Source: Methanobacteriota archaeon
Lineage (GTDB): Archaea; Thermoplasmatota; E2; DHVEG-1
Reading direction: 5' to 3'
Assembly: GCA_903930505.1 (NCBI GenBank)
Contig: CAIYYQ010000328.1
Location: forward strand, 1-20,131
Length of the DNA: 20,131 nucleotides
Position numbers and translations under genes: made by a program. The notes beneath the pieces were generated by a model, which saw nothing but the letters and a program-made list of their open reading frames with translations, was not told the origin of the DNA and made no database searches. Shown here in pieces: positions 16,501 through 20,131 of the stretch (its first letter is position 1; each line of letters opens with the position of its first letter).

Positions 16501-17249
16501 TCATTCTCGTTTGGTCTGGCAGTGACCCTGATGGTGATACACTCACCTATGATGTGTACTTTGGCACCAGTAATCCTCCAACGAAAAAAACAAGTAGCCA
16601 AACCAGTACAACCTATAATCCAGGATCACTTAACTATACCACTGTTTATTATTGGAGGATTGTTGCTTGGGACAACCATAGTGCATTTACTACAGGTTCG
16701 TTGTGGAGTTTTACGACCCAGGGACAACCAGCTCCTCCGGCACCATCACAGGTAAATGATACCACACCTTGGAATATTTACGCAGCAGACTTGTACAAAG
16801 GAATTGGTGGATATCCAGGAAGGTATGGTGGACAGCCAGCCTCGTATCGGAGCAATTCCACAGAAACTGGAAGCGATTTGTACTTCAACTTTTCTTGGGG
16901 TGACGGCAATAACACTGTGGTTGGGCCTGTCTCTGGTTTCGCAAATGCATCCTTTACATATGGCCACTGGGGTATGTACAATATCACCGTCACCGTACAA
17001 CATGGATCCAGCGGTACACCAAGCGCCCCATCAGTTGCGCGTTCTGTGAGGATGTTCAAAGCTGGTGATATGAATAACGATGACAGGGTCACATTTGCGG
17101 ATATAGATCCGTTTGTCGAAGCGCTCAGTGGTCATGCAGCCTGGGTAACTGCTCATCCAGACAGGTATTGGTTTACCGCAGACTGCAACTTTAACCACGG
17201 TGTCACGTTCGCGGACATCGATCCGTTTGTGGCAGTGATTGGTACGTAA
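7512..17249 (+). CDS. Giant secreted multi-domain protein: beta-helices, LamG-like, dockerins, cohesin-like, FN3, PKD
   Basis: One uninterrupted frame of 3245 codons. A signal peptide (about 5-24) precedes an unrecognised beta-rich region (to about 565) and an Ig-like region (about 570-785, with HPPTSSITVYAP). Four beta-helix modules follow (about 791-1130, 1147-1400, 1420-1965 and 1984-2220). Then come a shortened LamG-like domain (about 2255-2380), dockerin-like (2472-2530), jelly-roll-like (about 2550-2705), cohesin-like (about 2725-2868), two FN3-like (about 2879-2972 and 2975-3070), PKD-like (about 3110-3183, with FSWGDG) and a terminal dockerin (3185-3245). There are many NxS/T sites. 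No catalytic residues can be assigned, and there is no C-terminal membrane or sorting tail, so attachment may depend on the dockerin. Likely roles are adhesion, carbohydrate binding or surface architecture (inference). Enzymatic polysaccharide cleavage by the helices is possible but unsupported. Confidence 0.88.
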   Translation: MNTYKKILIGIIIAALLSTNISSALQIQHSATQTSLNSTDEEPYNIENKAIEKTQYEPLSESYQEDVYIQNDGRITFTLTVEIPESTYAKNLCDMLGVSDQGKTDEIIDMPDQITSHQENDRLIISSGKEPYLTQINNEQLFLMGINNQITQSQIIPKTSTDTCRIMINGEGSIASSTMEYDIWTLNLGLNMEKDANNVLRFLDDFIKNRQLLLSGIPNQQVFQRQWSTTIHLPSQAVLLNGQRIETFTQTLDVGCGTFQTSVTVLNTTALRLESTMSIFEQKQIPPILGEHYKTLEIKYLLPNSPQKYSPDSQKTMETYTREPLFERGGVEIFSKKLGLPESKYNLSCEGEVTLSLTIDIKIDYTIVWVQANIQSSAILTIKNGGFPKDWMNFDSEWKDLWTGSTTFATIPTPVGPVNLNAGPMQYRLEVNIGGGVTQTISAFCNGSLKMGAKWDNGIKKIFEKDFTTNFPQPTINYTDVRFDVTFRLRFPIRAEYLEQIYVFVAPGLYFTLSIILPPDLNMKWYYRIGLDLTIGAGIEMDLGFFKMELVEKEWTLTDVLLREGGNTQGGANQDTLPPYTNVELCPMFYGYTGRDTLLYFNATDQAAYSQFPSGVNWTFFNISFSQGGFVNQYFDRESTGYMYSVPDAVTGTYVYNLTYRSADRKGNLESYHKINVSVDLHPPTSSITVYAPSMIQDGIYYVAANYTKIRFSSSDAEIGSYVMYRMYYNGNWTNWKNGKLNTALEIVLPQCRDGVCIVEYRGVDQLGNQEAVHSQTFYVANGIYNTNKTTYYATIPAACAAASTGNTITIAEGVYHTPQMISISVPLSLIGAGQYKTIINGIGGGFSSGFIRITNTNTVLLKGFTLKNATSSSGIVCKSVQSCTITQTSLNNLGVGIMVLDGCSNIAISNNIITTNAQYGITCHPENVPPPTTIHILSNTIGYNGDDGIQFSSVTQSDIRLNTIINNTGYGILLDQSSPGNTIEGNFIESNTDDGVYITSLCQGTNLFNNTISKNKNGVYIVSAGSHMILRNLIMGNTQTGLYLGSSNGNQIYLNSFVSNQGMNVNNYLGTGTRWNTSYFAGGGNYWSQFDEEEEGAYDRFSGEFQTVPDPDGIVDQGDADGGLLQFNVPGGGIDYLPLKYPYAAVVNVNTGEFFTHSIQEGINARNTTAGHILMVRPGVYHEKLLINKSIRILSYDKTYTIIDGRDNPGDIVNITADNVVFKGFTLRNINSTNPEDNALEITGDHCTISKLMIQSVTYGAGVYLRNATGDVIYDIDVIGNKYGFILRDSSQNTIYGNRLKNSVTAGFQGYHAYENTISMNQITNNLAGIQFDALSQNNHLYHNTLQNTQTNANDQSNNYWDAGNPLGGNYWSDYTTRYPSAHELDDLEVWDIPYQIPPSYNNQKDMYPLIDPYPTYPVMNVNTGRGYFNVQDAIDDHYTIDGQTIYVERGLYCDNIVYDKQVNLIGAGRLFTILDGNDQNDTIQVSVDHSRITGFTIQHSGDTIDEYVVGQDAGIDLVNGSAIIIGNTIHENAVGVYVRHDAHNNTITDNIFTGNQKAIWIDNSSHNLIMNNTIEGFGRGVFLEENCNDITIKDNEITGCEYGVWLRKECANIPITMNTFTDNNRGIFIEEKCSNVTISENSFTDGSCGISLYPRWTTPSDELVIDHNIFTNNRFGIIAAGRHHLITHNTLVNNSYGIQLFGYAHEVSLNTIDQSTEYGIITEGYGNWYYDEFADRYIEIVYNTISNSGQGICLLYPSIIHDNTITQNEYGIYVKTVRNQIYENTISSNLQAGVAFSMETSDNFLSDNAIIQGGGSGILFDGGHDNNILYNNLSENTNQGILIRNSAYQNTILGNTIENSAVGVHCIEGSSQNIVKENTFSTNDQHIIADGTTHENHFYHNNFLIGLVEPVHDDATTNTWGLGYPSGGNYWDFLPTIDDYYGEYQDKLGKDGILDSSYQIPGIGDRHDTYPLSHRYDPGHKVINLDTNEYFSSVLEAVSDPDTHDGDTVFVRSGTYPENVIIQKSISLIGENKYTTILDGGGKNDVIVIINSSVTVREFTIRNCGHEFHDAGIDIWSDNNQITDTIIVDNSPSGIKLMQTAHYNNISHNLIGRIGSDANYYGIFIDDNASNNMITENIITHNYYGVKAAPLSQGNNIYYNDFIGNTFSAYDEGANLWSDGYGLGNNWSDYDGVDNDHNGIGDMPYFIAPYGASDDFPSMYFLNYVNNTAVVIPDTSAYNRYICFTAGTRERSSLVSFWHFDENAGSIAYDSIGDNDGAIYGATWTSGVNGSALAFDSNNHYDHVVGTYNGTYLALYVDGELMGTQPLSRIYSTDGPIYIGTDNTLMYFSFFNGVIDEISYYNRSLSSDEVQIIYTRGVLPEKENVPLAYYVTLTDSSVFPELEGWSKWVGPLDTYNTAFMDCTPTYHWLDNPTLIYVGDEDIVPKTNYSVQTTDGVMFSEPVIVPTIKCWGDMNFDGLTNFYDIDDFISYWQAVDIQSHIQGDLGGKIPDRRINVLDIYPFVGAITGSSYPFGTPSSCPPPFSEEEIMRPTGDLIKEWYVMPPYITTHYSQVDDVIPDDNNTYVYSRFPYTNEQYLLSHPTIQTDHIYEIRVHIRASLLFPTSQDAFYLFLANQSSPNTKNFSDPYSFFYGGEYWEDFEWICPSNPFTGQEWTIEDLDNLTVGINAITPGVKCTQLYISVISDIAPEKRSQPNKTRDAAGTLSMNFSKTVLTPSDTLTITAFLDDVQDLQGYQVSLSLRRLSGSDTLFIQNPNGVRILENRPDYLFYGMQRIGTPIEKEETLEFSQSLMGSGATITSPKYIGEYRFSVPADARGESTYELSASPYPGTIFVDSNGEPLEINSTTTYQITILGANTLPYTPFSPQPANLSIGQLLTTTLQWQGGDADDGDTVTYTVYFGEAIDPPMYVTNITETTCILGDLSYNTIYYWRIVASDGRALVSGPLWHFTTQIAGNHAPDAPSRPVPINQSVGVPRDVILVWSGSDPDGDTLTYDVYFGTSNPPTKKTSSQTSTTYNPGSLNYTTVYYWRIVAWDNHSAFTTGSLWSFTTQGQPAPPAPSQVNDTTPWNIYAADLYKGIGGYPGRYGGQPASYRSNSTETGSDLYFNFSWGDGNNTVVGPVSGFANASFTYGHWGMYNITVTVQHGSSGTPSAPSVARSVRMFKAGDMNNDDRVTFADIDPFVEALSGHAAWVTAHPDRYWFTADCNFNHGVTFADIDPFVAVIGT
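9882..14190 (+). other. Four NosD-like right-handed beta-helix modules within the giant protein
   Basis: Each module opens with a phrase such as VMNVNTG…VQDAI followed by GQTIYVERGLY or HILMVRPGVY, giving the first rungs. Short rungs rich in N, I and G follow (GNTI…NNYGI type). Each module ends with a cap containing GNYW or GNNW (near 10761, 11617, 13297 and 14068), and in three of them a Tyr-Pro-rich exit (YPLIDPYPTYP type). This is the CASH/NosD fold family, whose members bind or cleave carbohydrates. The third module is about twice as long as the second. Boundaries are approximate. Confidence 0.75.
14271..14655 (+). other. LamG-like domain lacking its middle
   Basis: The start of a LamG/concanavalin-like domain is clear (SLVSFWHFDENAGS, then DGAIYGATWTSG, then ALAFD). 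So is its end (DHVVGTYNGTYLALYVDGE, then GVIDEISYYNRSLS). In complete domains, roughly 60-75 residues separate the equivalent of ALAFD from HVVGTY; here only about six do. The reading frame is kept. See the finding on this deletion. Confidence 0.65.
14925..15100 (+). other. Internal dockerin-like domain of the giant protein
   Basis: The first loop (GDMNFDGLTNFYDIDDF) keeps the DxNxDxxxxxxD calcium pattern from D2474. The second (GDLGGKIPDRRINVLDIYPF) has about three extra residues and lacks the Asn at position 3, so calcium binding there is doubtful. Confidence 0.6.
15687..16110 (+). other. Cohesin-like beta-sandwich in the giant protein
   Basis: PSDTLTITAFLDDVQDLQGY resembles the opening strands of cohesin-type domains (a GDTVTV…NVxDLxGY pattern). 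The closing part IGEYRFSVPADARGESTYEL with FVDSNGEPLEI resembles their last strands. The resemblance is by pattern only; a structural match would be needed to be sure. Confidence 0.45.
16143..16725 (+). repeat. Two FN3-like repeats of the giant protein
   Basis: Two consecutive modules of about 95 residues share a Pro-rich entry, a GGDADDGDTVTY or SGSDPDGDTLTY phrase, YYWRIVA and an exit HFTTQ or SFTTQ. The second contains YDVYFGTSNPP, identical to a phrase in the second FN3-like repeat of the protein at 2127-3890 (nucleotides near 2634), which suggests a common module source. Confidence 0.75.
17064..17246 (+). other. C-terminal dockerin of the giant protein
   Basis: Two calcium-loop repeats, DMNNDDRVTFADIDPFV (from D3186) and DCNFNHGVTFADIDPFV, follow DxNxDxxxxxxD, with Asn at position 5 of the second. 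The DNA encoding both loops is also very similar, about 114 bases apart. The family mediates docking to cohesin partners. Confidence 0.8.
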
Positions 17250-17313
17250 CATTTTCCGATTATCGAATTGATATTGTGTTCATAACAAGGAAATAAATGA
17301 TATAATTATGATT

Positions 17314-17330
17314 ATTTTGTGACACAAAAT
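17314..17330. promoter_or_regulatory. 17-bp palindrome before the RHS gene promoter
   Basis: ATTTTGTGACACAAAAT is a perfect inverted repeat (8-bp arms around one A), ending 10 bases before the TATA box at 17341. A one-base loop and the lack of a following T-run speak against a terminator hairpin. The position just upstream of BRE/TATA suits a dimeric regulator (inference). Confidence 0.55.
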
Positions 17331-17340
17331 TTCAAAAAAG

Positions 17341-17350
17341 TATATAAATA
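17341..17350 (+). promoter_or_regulatory. TATA box of the RHS gene
   Basis: TATATAAATA, preceded by the purine-rich CAAAAAAG that can serve as BRE, would place the transcript start near 17371 and leave a leader of about 30 bases. Confidence 0.6.
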
Positions 17351-17385
17351 AATATTGTATTCTAATCATTGCTATATTATATCAT

Positions 17386-17392
17386 GGGAGGT
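17386..17392 (+). promoter_or_regulatory. Shine-Dalgarno of the RHS gene, inside a mini-ORF
   Basis: GGGAGGT lies 9 bases before the ATG at 17402. An upstream in-frame ATG at 17384 reads only four codons (MGGK) before a TAA at 17396-17398, so the true start is 17402. Confidence 0.6.
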
Positions 17393-17401
17393 AAGTAATT
17401 T

Positions 17402-20131
17402 ATGCAAAAAAGAAGGAAAAATAAATCAATTATTGATTTAATAAGTAAAAGAAGTTCCAATTATACGAGAACCTTTATCGCTTTTTTTTGTGTATTGCTC
17501 CTGCTTTTTAGTGGTATCGCTGCATCCGTAACTTTTCATATTACAGATGTAGAAAAACAGAAACATGATCGTTTTATAAAAGAAAAAGAACTTATCGCAA
17601 CAGTAAAAACCCTTCTTTCCCCAGATGTTACATTACAACAAAACACAACCTACATTGGCTCTCTTGGATACAAATCATGGAATTATTACATTGGAAATAT
17701 CATTAACGCTGCCAATGGAAATCTTTATCTTTCCTTTAAAGACGTTTCATTAAAAACCAGTGGTTTTAGTTTAGAAATCATTCGATCGTATAATTCTTTT
17801 AATCAGAATTTTACTACAGGATTTGGCTATGGATGGACATTTAATTATAATACCTATCTTCTTGATGACAATGAATATATACTCTGGGTCGATGGTGATG
17901 GATCATATCATAATTTTACCACGGATGGATTAGGCGGCTATGTTTCTCCTCCAGGAATTTTCGCACGATTAAACAAAAATCCAGATCAATCGTATACGTT
18001 ATGGTTTCCGCAGGGGGAGCGATATCAATTTGACCATGATGGATTCCTAGTAGCCATTACTGATAAAAACGATAATCAACTAGATTTTATCTATATTGAT
18101 AAAAAATTGATCCGCATCCAAGATATATCCGGGCTTTATCTCGACATCAGTTACAATGAAAATAATAAAATAAGTACTATTACTGATCCGCTAGGCAGAG
18201 ATTGCCATTATTCCTATGATGTGTATGGGAATCTGATAAATGTTACCGATGCGACAGATAATACTTCTTATTTTGGATATTATGTCTGTCATAAGCTTTC
18301 TTCATATAGAAATCCAGAATCAGTTGCCTTGCTTTTTTCCTATGATACATCAGGAAAGCGAGCTATTGACATTCGAAAATCAGTCTATGATGAAGAAGCA
18401 AAAAGATACGATAATCCAATTCCTTTGTATTTAATAGCAAATGATATTGTAAATAATACAGCGTACTATGTAAACCCAACAAATTATGTGTATACTATTC
18501 AATATAACTTGCAAGGAAATCCAGTAGAGATCATTGATCCGAAGAATTATTCAAAGCTATATATATGGGAGAATAACACTATTCGGAAATACACTGATGA
18601 AAACGGGAATCTCAACCAATACAACTATAATAGATACGGCAATATAATAAAAAAAATAGATCCGCTCTATTATGAAACAATCTATGAATGGGAAACGATT
18701 GATAGCAGCAGCCAGTATCTTTCTTTATTAAAAAATGTGACAAAGATCGTATATGATTCTGGTAGTCCTGTTACGATTTTTACTGATGTTCTTGATCCAC
18801 CAACTGGCCCAAGTCCCCAATGGAATTCAAGCATGAACTGGTCCATAAGTTTCATGAATTCTTGGACTTCGCCAAATAGTTGGGCGTGTAAATATCCTGA
18901 TCCTGCGATGTGGTATGGGGAGAAATGGGATGAAAAATTGGATCTTGAAAATATAAATTTAAGTAATTGTACGAATGCTCAATTAATGTTTTTCCATATG
19001 AGCGATTTTGAAGATGATTATTCGCTTTTTGATGGAGGAAACATTAAGGTTTCAACAGATCATGGTGAAACATGGACCTTGGTTACTCCACAAGGTGGAT
19101 ACGATGGGAAACTACTGTTTGGTTATCAGAATCCTTTAGAAGTACAACGTGCTTTTGGTTATAATAAAGGGTGGATGCCTGTTTTTTGTGATCTTACTCC
19201 GTATGTTGGAAGAGCACCAAATGTGACAATCCGGTTTGAGATGGGAACAAATAATAGGCCCAGTGGTGACAGCGGATGGTTTATTGATAATGTGAAAATC
19301 GATGGCTATACCGCTCTTCCGCGGAATGTTACGACACAATATCTCTATGATATCAGAGGAAATTGTGTTGCAATAATTGATCCAACCGGGAATAGCACAT
19401 CTTATGATTATGATACATTTGGTCATGTACTGAATGCAACTGATTTCCTGAATTATACTACTATGTACATGTATGACTTCTATGGTAACATGAACCACAG
19501 CATTGATCCCTTAGGAAATAACACCCAATACACCTATGATGTCGTTGGCCGGCTTCTCAACTATACAGATCCAAACAACCATACCACCTCCTATTTTTAT
19601 GATAAGAATGATCGAACAACAAAGATTATCGATGCCCAGGGAAATGTAACGCAATATATCTACAACGCTGATGGGGCACTTATCCGGATGATTGATGCCA
19701 ATAACAAGAGTGTTAACTATACAACAAATATTGTAGGAAAAATAGAAAAAATTCAGGATTCAGCGGGCAATGTGACCCAGTATAAATATAATTATAATGG
19801 ACAACTCTATGAATCGACAGATCCTGAAGGAGACACAAAAACCGCTCGATATGATTCACGGGGAAAAACCACTTCTGTGACTGACGCGCTCGGTTTTAAA
19901 GAATATTATGGATATGATGGTGTCGGAAATATAATCTGGGTCATGGATAAAAATAATTACATTACGCATTTTGAATATGATAAACTCAATCGATTAATCC
20001 GGAGTATAAATCCTTTGAATGGAGAAGAAATTTTTATCTTTGACGAACAAGGAAACATGGTTGAAAAAACAGATAAAAATGGAAACATCATGAATTATGA
20101 ATATGATGATTTAAATCGGCTCGTACGACAA
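17402..20131 (+). CDS. Secreted RHS/YD-repeat protein, N-terminal part (cut by right edge)
   Basis: The frame is open for 910 codons from the ATG at 17402 to the right edge with no stop. A long basic n-region and a hydrophobic segment (about 25-42) form a signal peptide or signal anchor. At about 99-135, GNIINAANGNLYLSFKDVSL with RSYNS is the entry domain typical of RHS proteins (DUF6531-like). Next come GFGYGWTFNY and a beta-rich region with scattered YD motifs (about 260-420). A beta-sandwich is inserted at about 474-636. Regular YD repeats then start at T644 with a strict 21-residue period to the edge. RHS proteins form large beta shells; in bacteria these often enclose a C-terminal toxin. 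That end and any immunity gene lie outside the window. The base composition looks more A/T-rich than the middle of the giant gene upstream. Archaeal function: unknown, perhaps adhesion or contact-dependent antagonism (inference). Confidence 0.9.
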   Translation, partial: MQKRRKNKSIIDLISKRSSNYTRTFIAFFCVLLLLFSGIAASVTFHITDVEKQKHDRFIKEKELIATVKTLLSPDVTLQQNTTYIGSLGYKSWNYYIGNIINAANGNLYLSFKDVSLKTSGFSLEIIRSYNSFNQNFTTGFGYGWTFNYNTYLLDDNEYILWVDGDGSYHNFTTDGLGGYVSPPGIFARLNKNPDQSYTLWFPQGERYQFDHDGFLVAITDKNDNQLDFIYIDKKLIRIQDISGLYLDISYNENNKISTITDPLGRDCHYSYDVYGNLINVTDATDNTSYFGYYVCHKLSSYRNPESVALLFSYDTSGKRAIDIRKSVYDEEAKRYDNPIPLYLIANDIVNNTAYYVNPTNYVYTIQYNLQGNPVEIIDPKNYSKLYIWENNTIRKYTDENGNLNQYNYNRYGNIIKKIDPLYYETIYEWETIDSSSQYLSLLKNVTKIVYDSGSPVTIFTDVLDPPTGPSPQWNSSMNWSISFMNSWTSPNSWACKYPDPAMWYGEKWDEKLDLENINLSNCTNAQLMFFHMSDFEDDYSLFDGGNIKVSTDHGETWTLVTPQGGYDGKLLFGYQNPLEVQRAFGYNKGWMPVFCDLTPYVGRAPNVTIRFEMGTNNRPSGDSGWFIDNVKIDGYTALPRNVTTQYLYDIRGNCVAIIDPTGNSTSYDYDTFGHVLNATDFLNYTTMYMYDFYGNMNHSIDPLGNNTQYTYDVVGRLLNYTDPNNHTTSYFYDKNDRTTKIIDAQGNVTQYIYNADGALIRMIDANNKSVNYTTNIVGKIEKIQDSAGNVTQYKYNYNGQLYESTDPEGDTKTARYDSRGKTTSVTDALGFKEYYGYDGVGNIIWVMDKNNYITHFEYDKLNRLIRSINPLNGEEIFIFDEQGNMVEKTDKNGNIMNYEYDDLNRLVRQ
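18821..19309 (+). other. Beta-sandwich domain inserted in the RHS protein
   Basis: Residues about 474-636 interrupt the YD-type sequence. The segments LMFFHMSDFEDDYSLFDGG, IKVSTDHGETWTLV, CDLTPYVGRAPNVTIRFEMG and SGWFIDNVKIDGY are those of the concanavalin-like/MAM-like ectodomain found after secreted M6 peptidases (immune inhibitor A type). These domains bind ligands or stabilise partners and are not catalytic. Confidence 0.6.
19331..20131 (+). repeat. Array of 12 complete YD repeats plus part of a thirteenth
   Basis: From T644 the protein runs in units of exactly 21 residues (63 bases). The pattern is about TxYxYDxxGNxxxxxDPxGN, seen for example as TTQYLYDIRGN and NTQYTYDVVGR. Units 7 and 9 lack the YD pair in its usual place. 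At DNA level the units have diverged. The array continues past the window. Confidence 0.88.

Noticed and set aside
17314..17340. Palindrome read as a terminator of the giant gene
   Set aside because: A hairpin would have a very small loop and no T-run follows; an operator is the better reading, though termination is not excluded.
18240..18434. Plus-strand ORF of 64 codons and a minus-strand ORF at 19136-19498
   Set aside because: Both are other-frame readings of the RHS gene, whose frame is continuous through the whole stretch.
1..20131. tRNA, rRNA, CRISPR repeats, IS inverted repeats and transposase genes
   Set aside because: Looked for by eye on both strands; none was seen.

Overview
The window looks archaeal, most likely a Thermoplasmatota (Thermoplasmata-related) lineage. 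This is an inference. It rests on A/T-rich TATA-type promoters close to start codons, a mixture of leaderless starts and Shine-Dalgarno starts of the GGAGGT type, a PGF-CTERM (archaeosortase) tail, and very large secreted proteins built from NosD-like beta-helices and FN3-like repeats carrying the phrase YDVYFGTSNPP. No RNA gene, insertion sequence, CRISPR array or origin is visible. No gene-free stretch exceeds 300 bases.

Layout. (1) Positions 1-2060 hold a short-chain dehydrogenase on the minus strand, cut by the left edge, and a divergent alkaline-phosphatase-superfamily phosphodiesterase on the plus strand. (2) Positions 2127-3890 hold a surface protein that joins an N-terminal membrane segment, two FN3-like repeats, a thioredoxin-fold domain with WCDVC, and a C-terminal Ig-like domain. 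(3) Positions 3912-7288 hold six minus-strand genes dominated by thiol-disulfide chemistry. In transcription order they are a glutaredoxin-like protein, a thioredoxin, a TlpA-like lipoprotein, a PGF-CTERM surface protein, a NapH-like membrane polyferredoxin and a membrane-anchored thioredoxin-fold protein. The last three are tightly packed (a 4-nt overlap, then a 1-nt gap). (4) Positions 7512-17249 are one reading frame of 3245 codons for a giant secreted protein: signal peptide, unrecognised beta-rich N-terminus, Ig-like region, four beta-helix modules, a shortened LamG-like domain, a dockerin-like domain, a jelly-roll-like domain, a cohesin-like domain, two FN3-like repeats, a PKD-like domain and a terminal dockerin. 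(5) Positions 17402-20131 are the first 910 codons of a secreted RHS/YD-repeat protein that runs off the right edge. It has a beta-sandwich domain inserted between its YD repeats.

How the parts may work together. The cluster 3912-7288 reads as a path for carrying reducing power from the cytoplasm (thioredoxin, glutaredoxin) through a membrane Fe-S protein to thiol proteins outside the cell (TlpA lipoprotein, CAAC protein, possibly the FN3-thioredoxin fusion). The neighbouring genes encode large surface proteins. A link between the two is suggested by position only. The two most distinctive elements are this redox set and the secreted RHS protein, whose C-terminus, where a toxin domain would lie if there is one, is outside the window.
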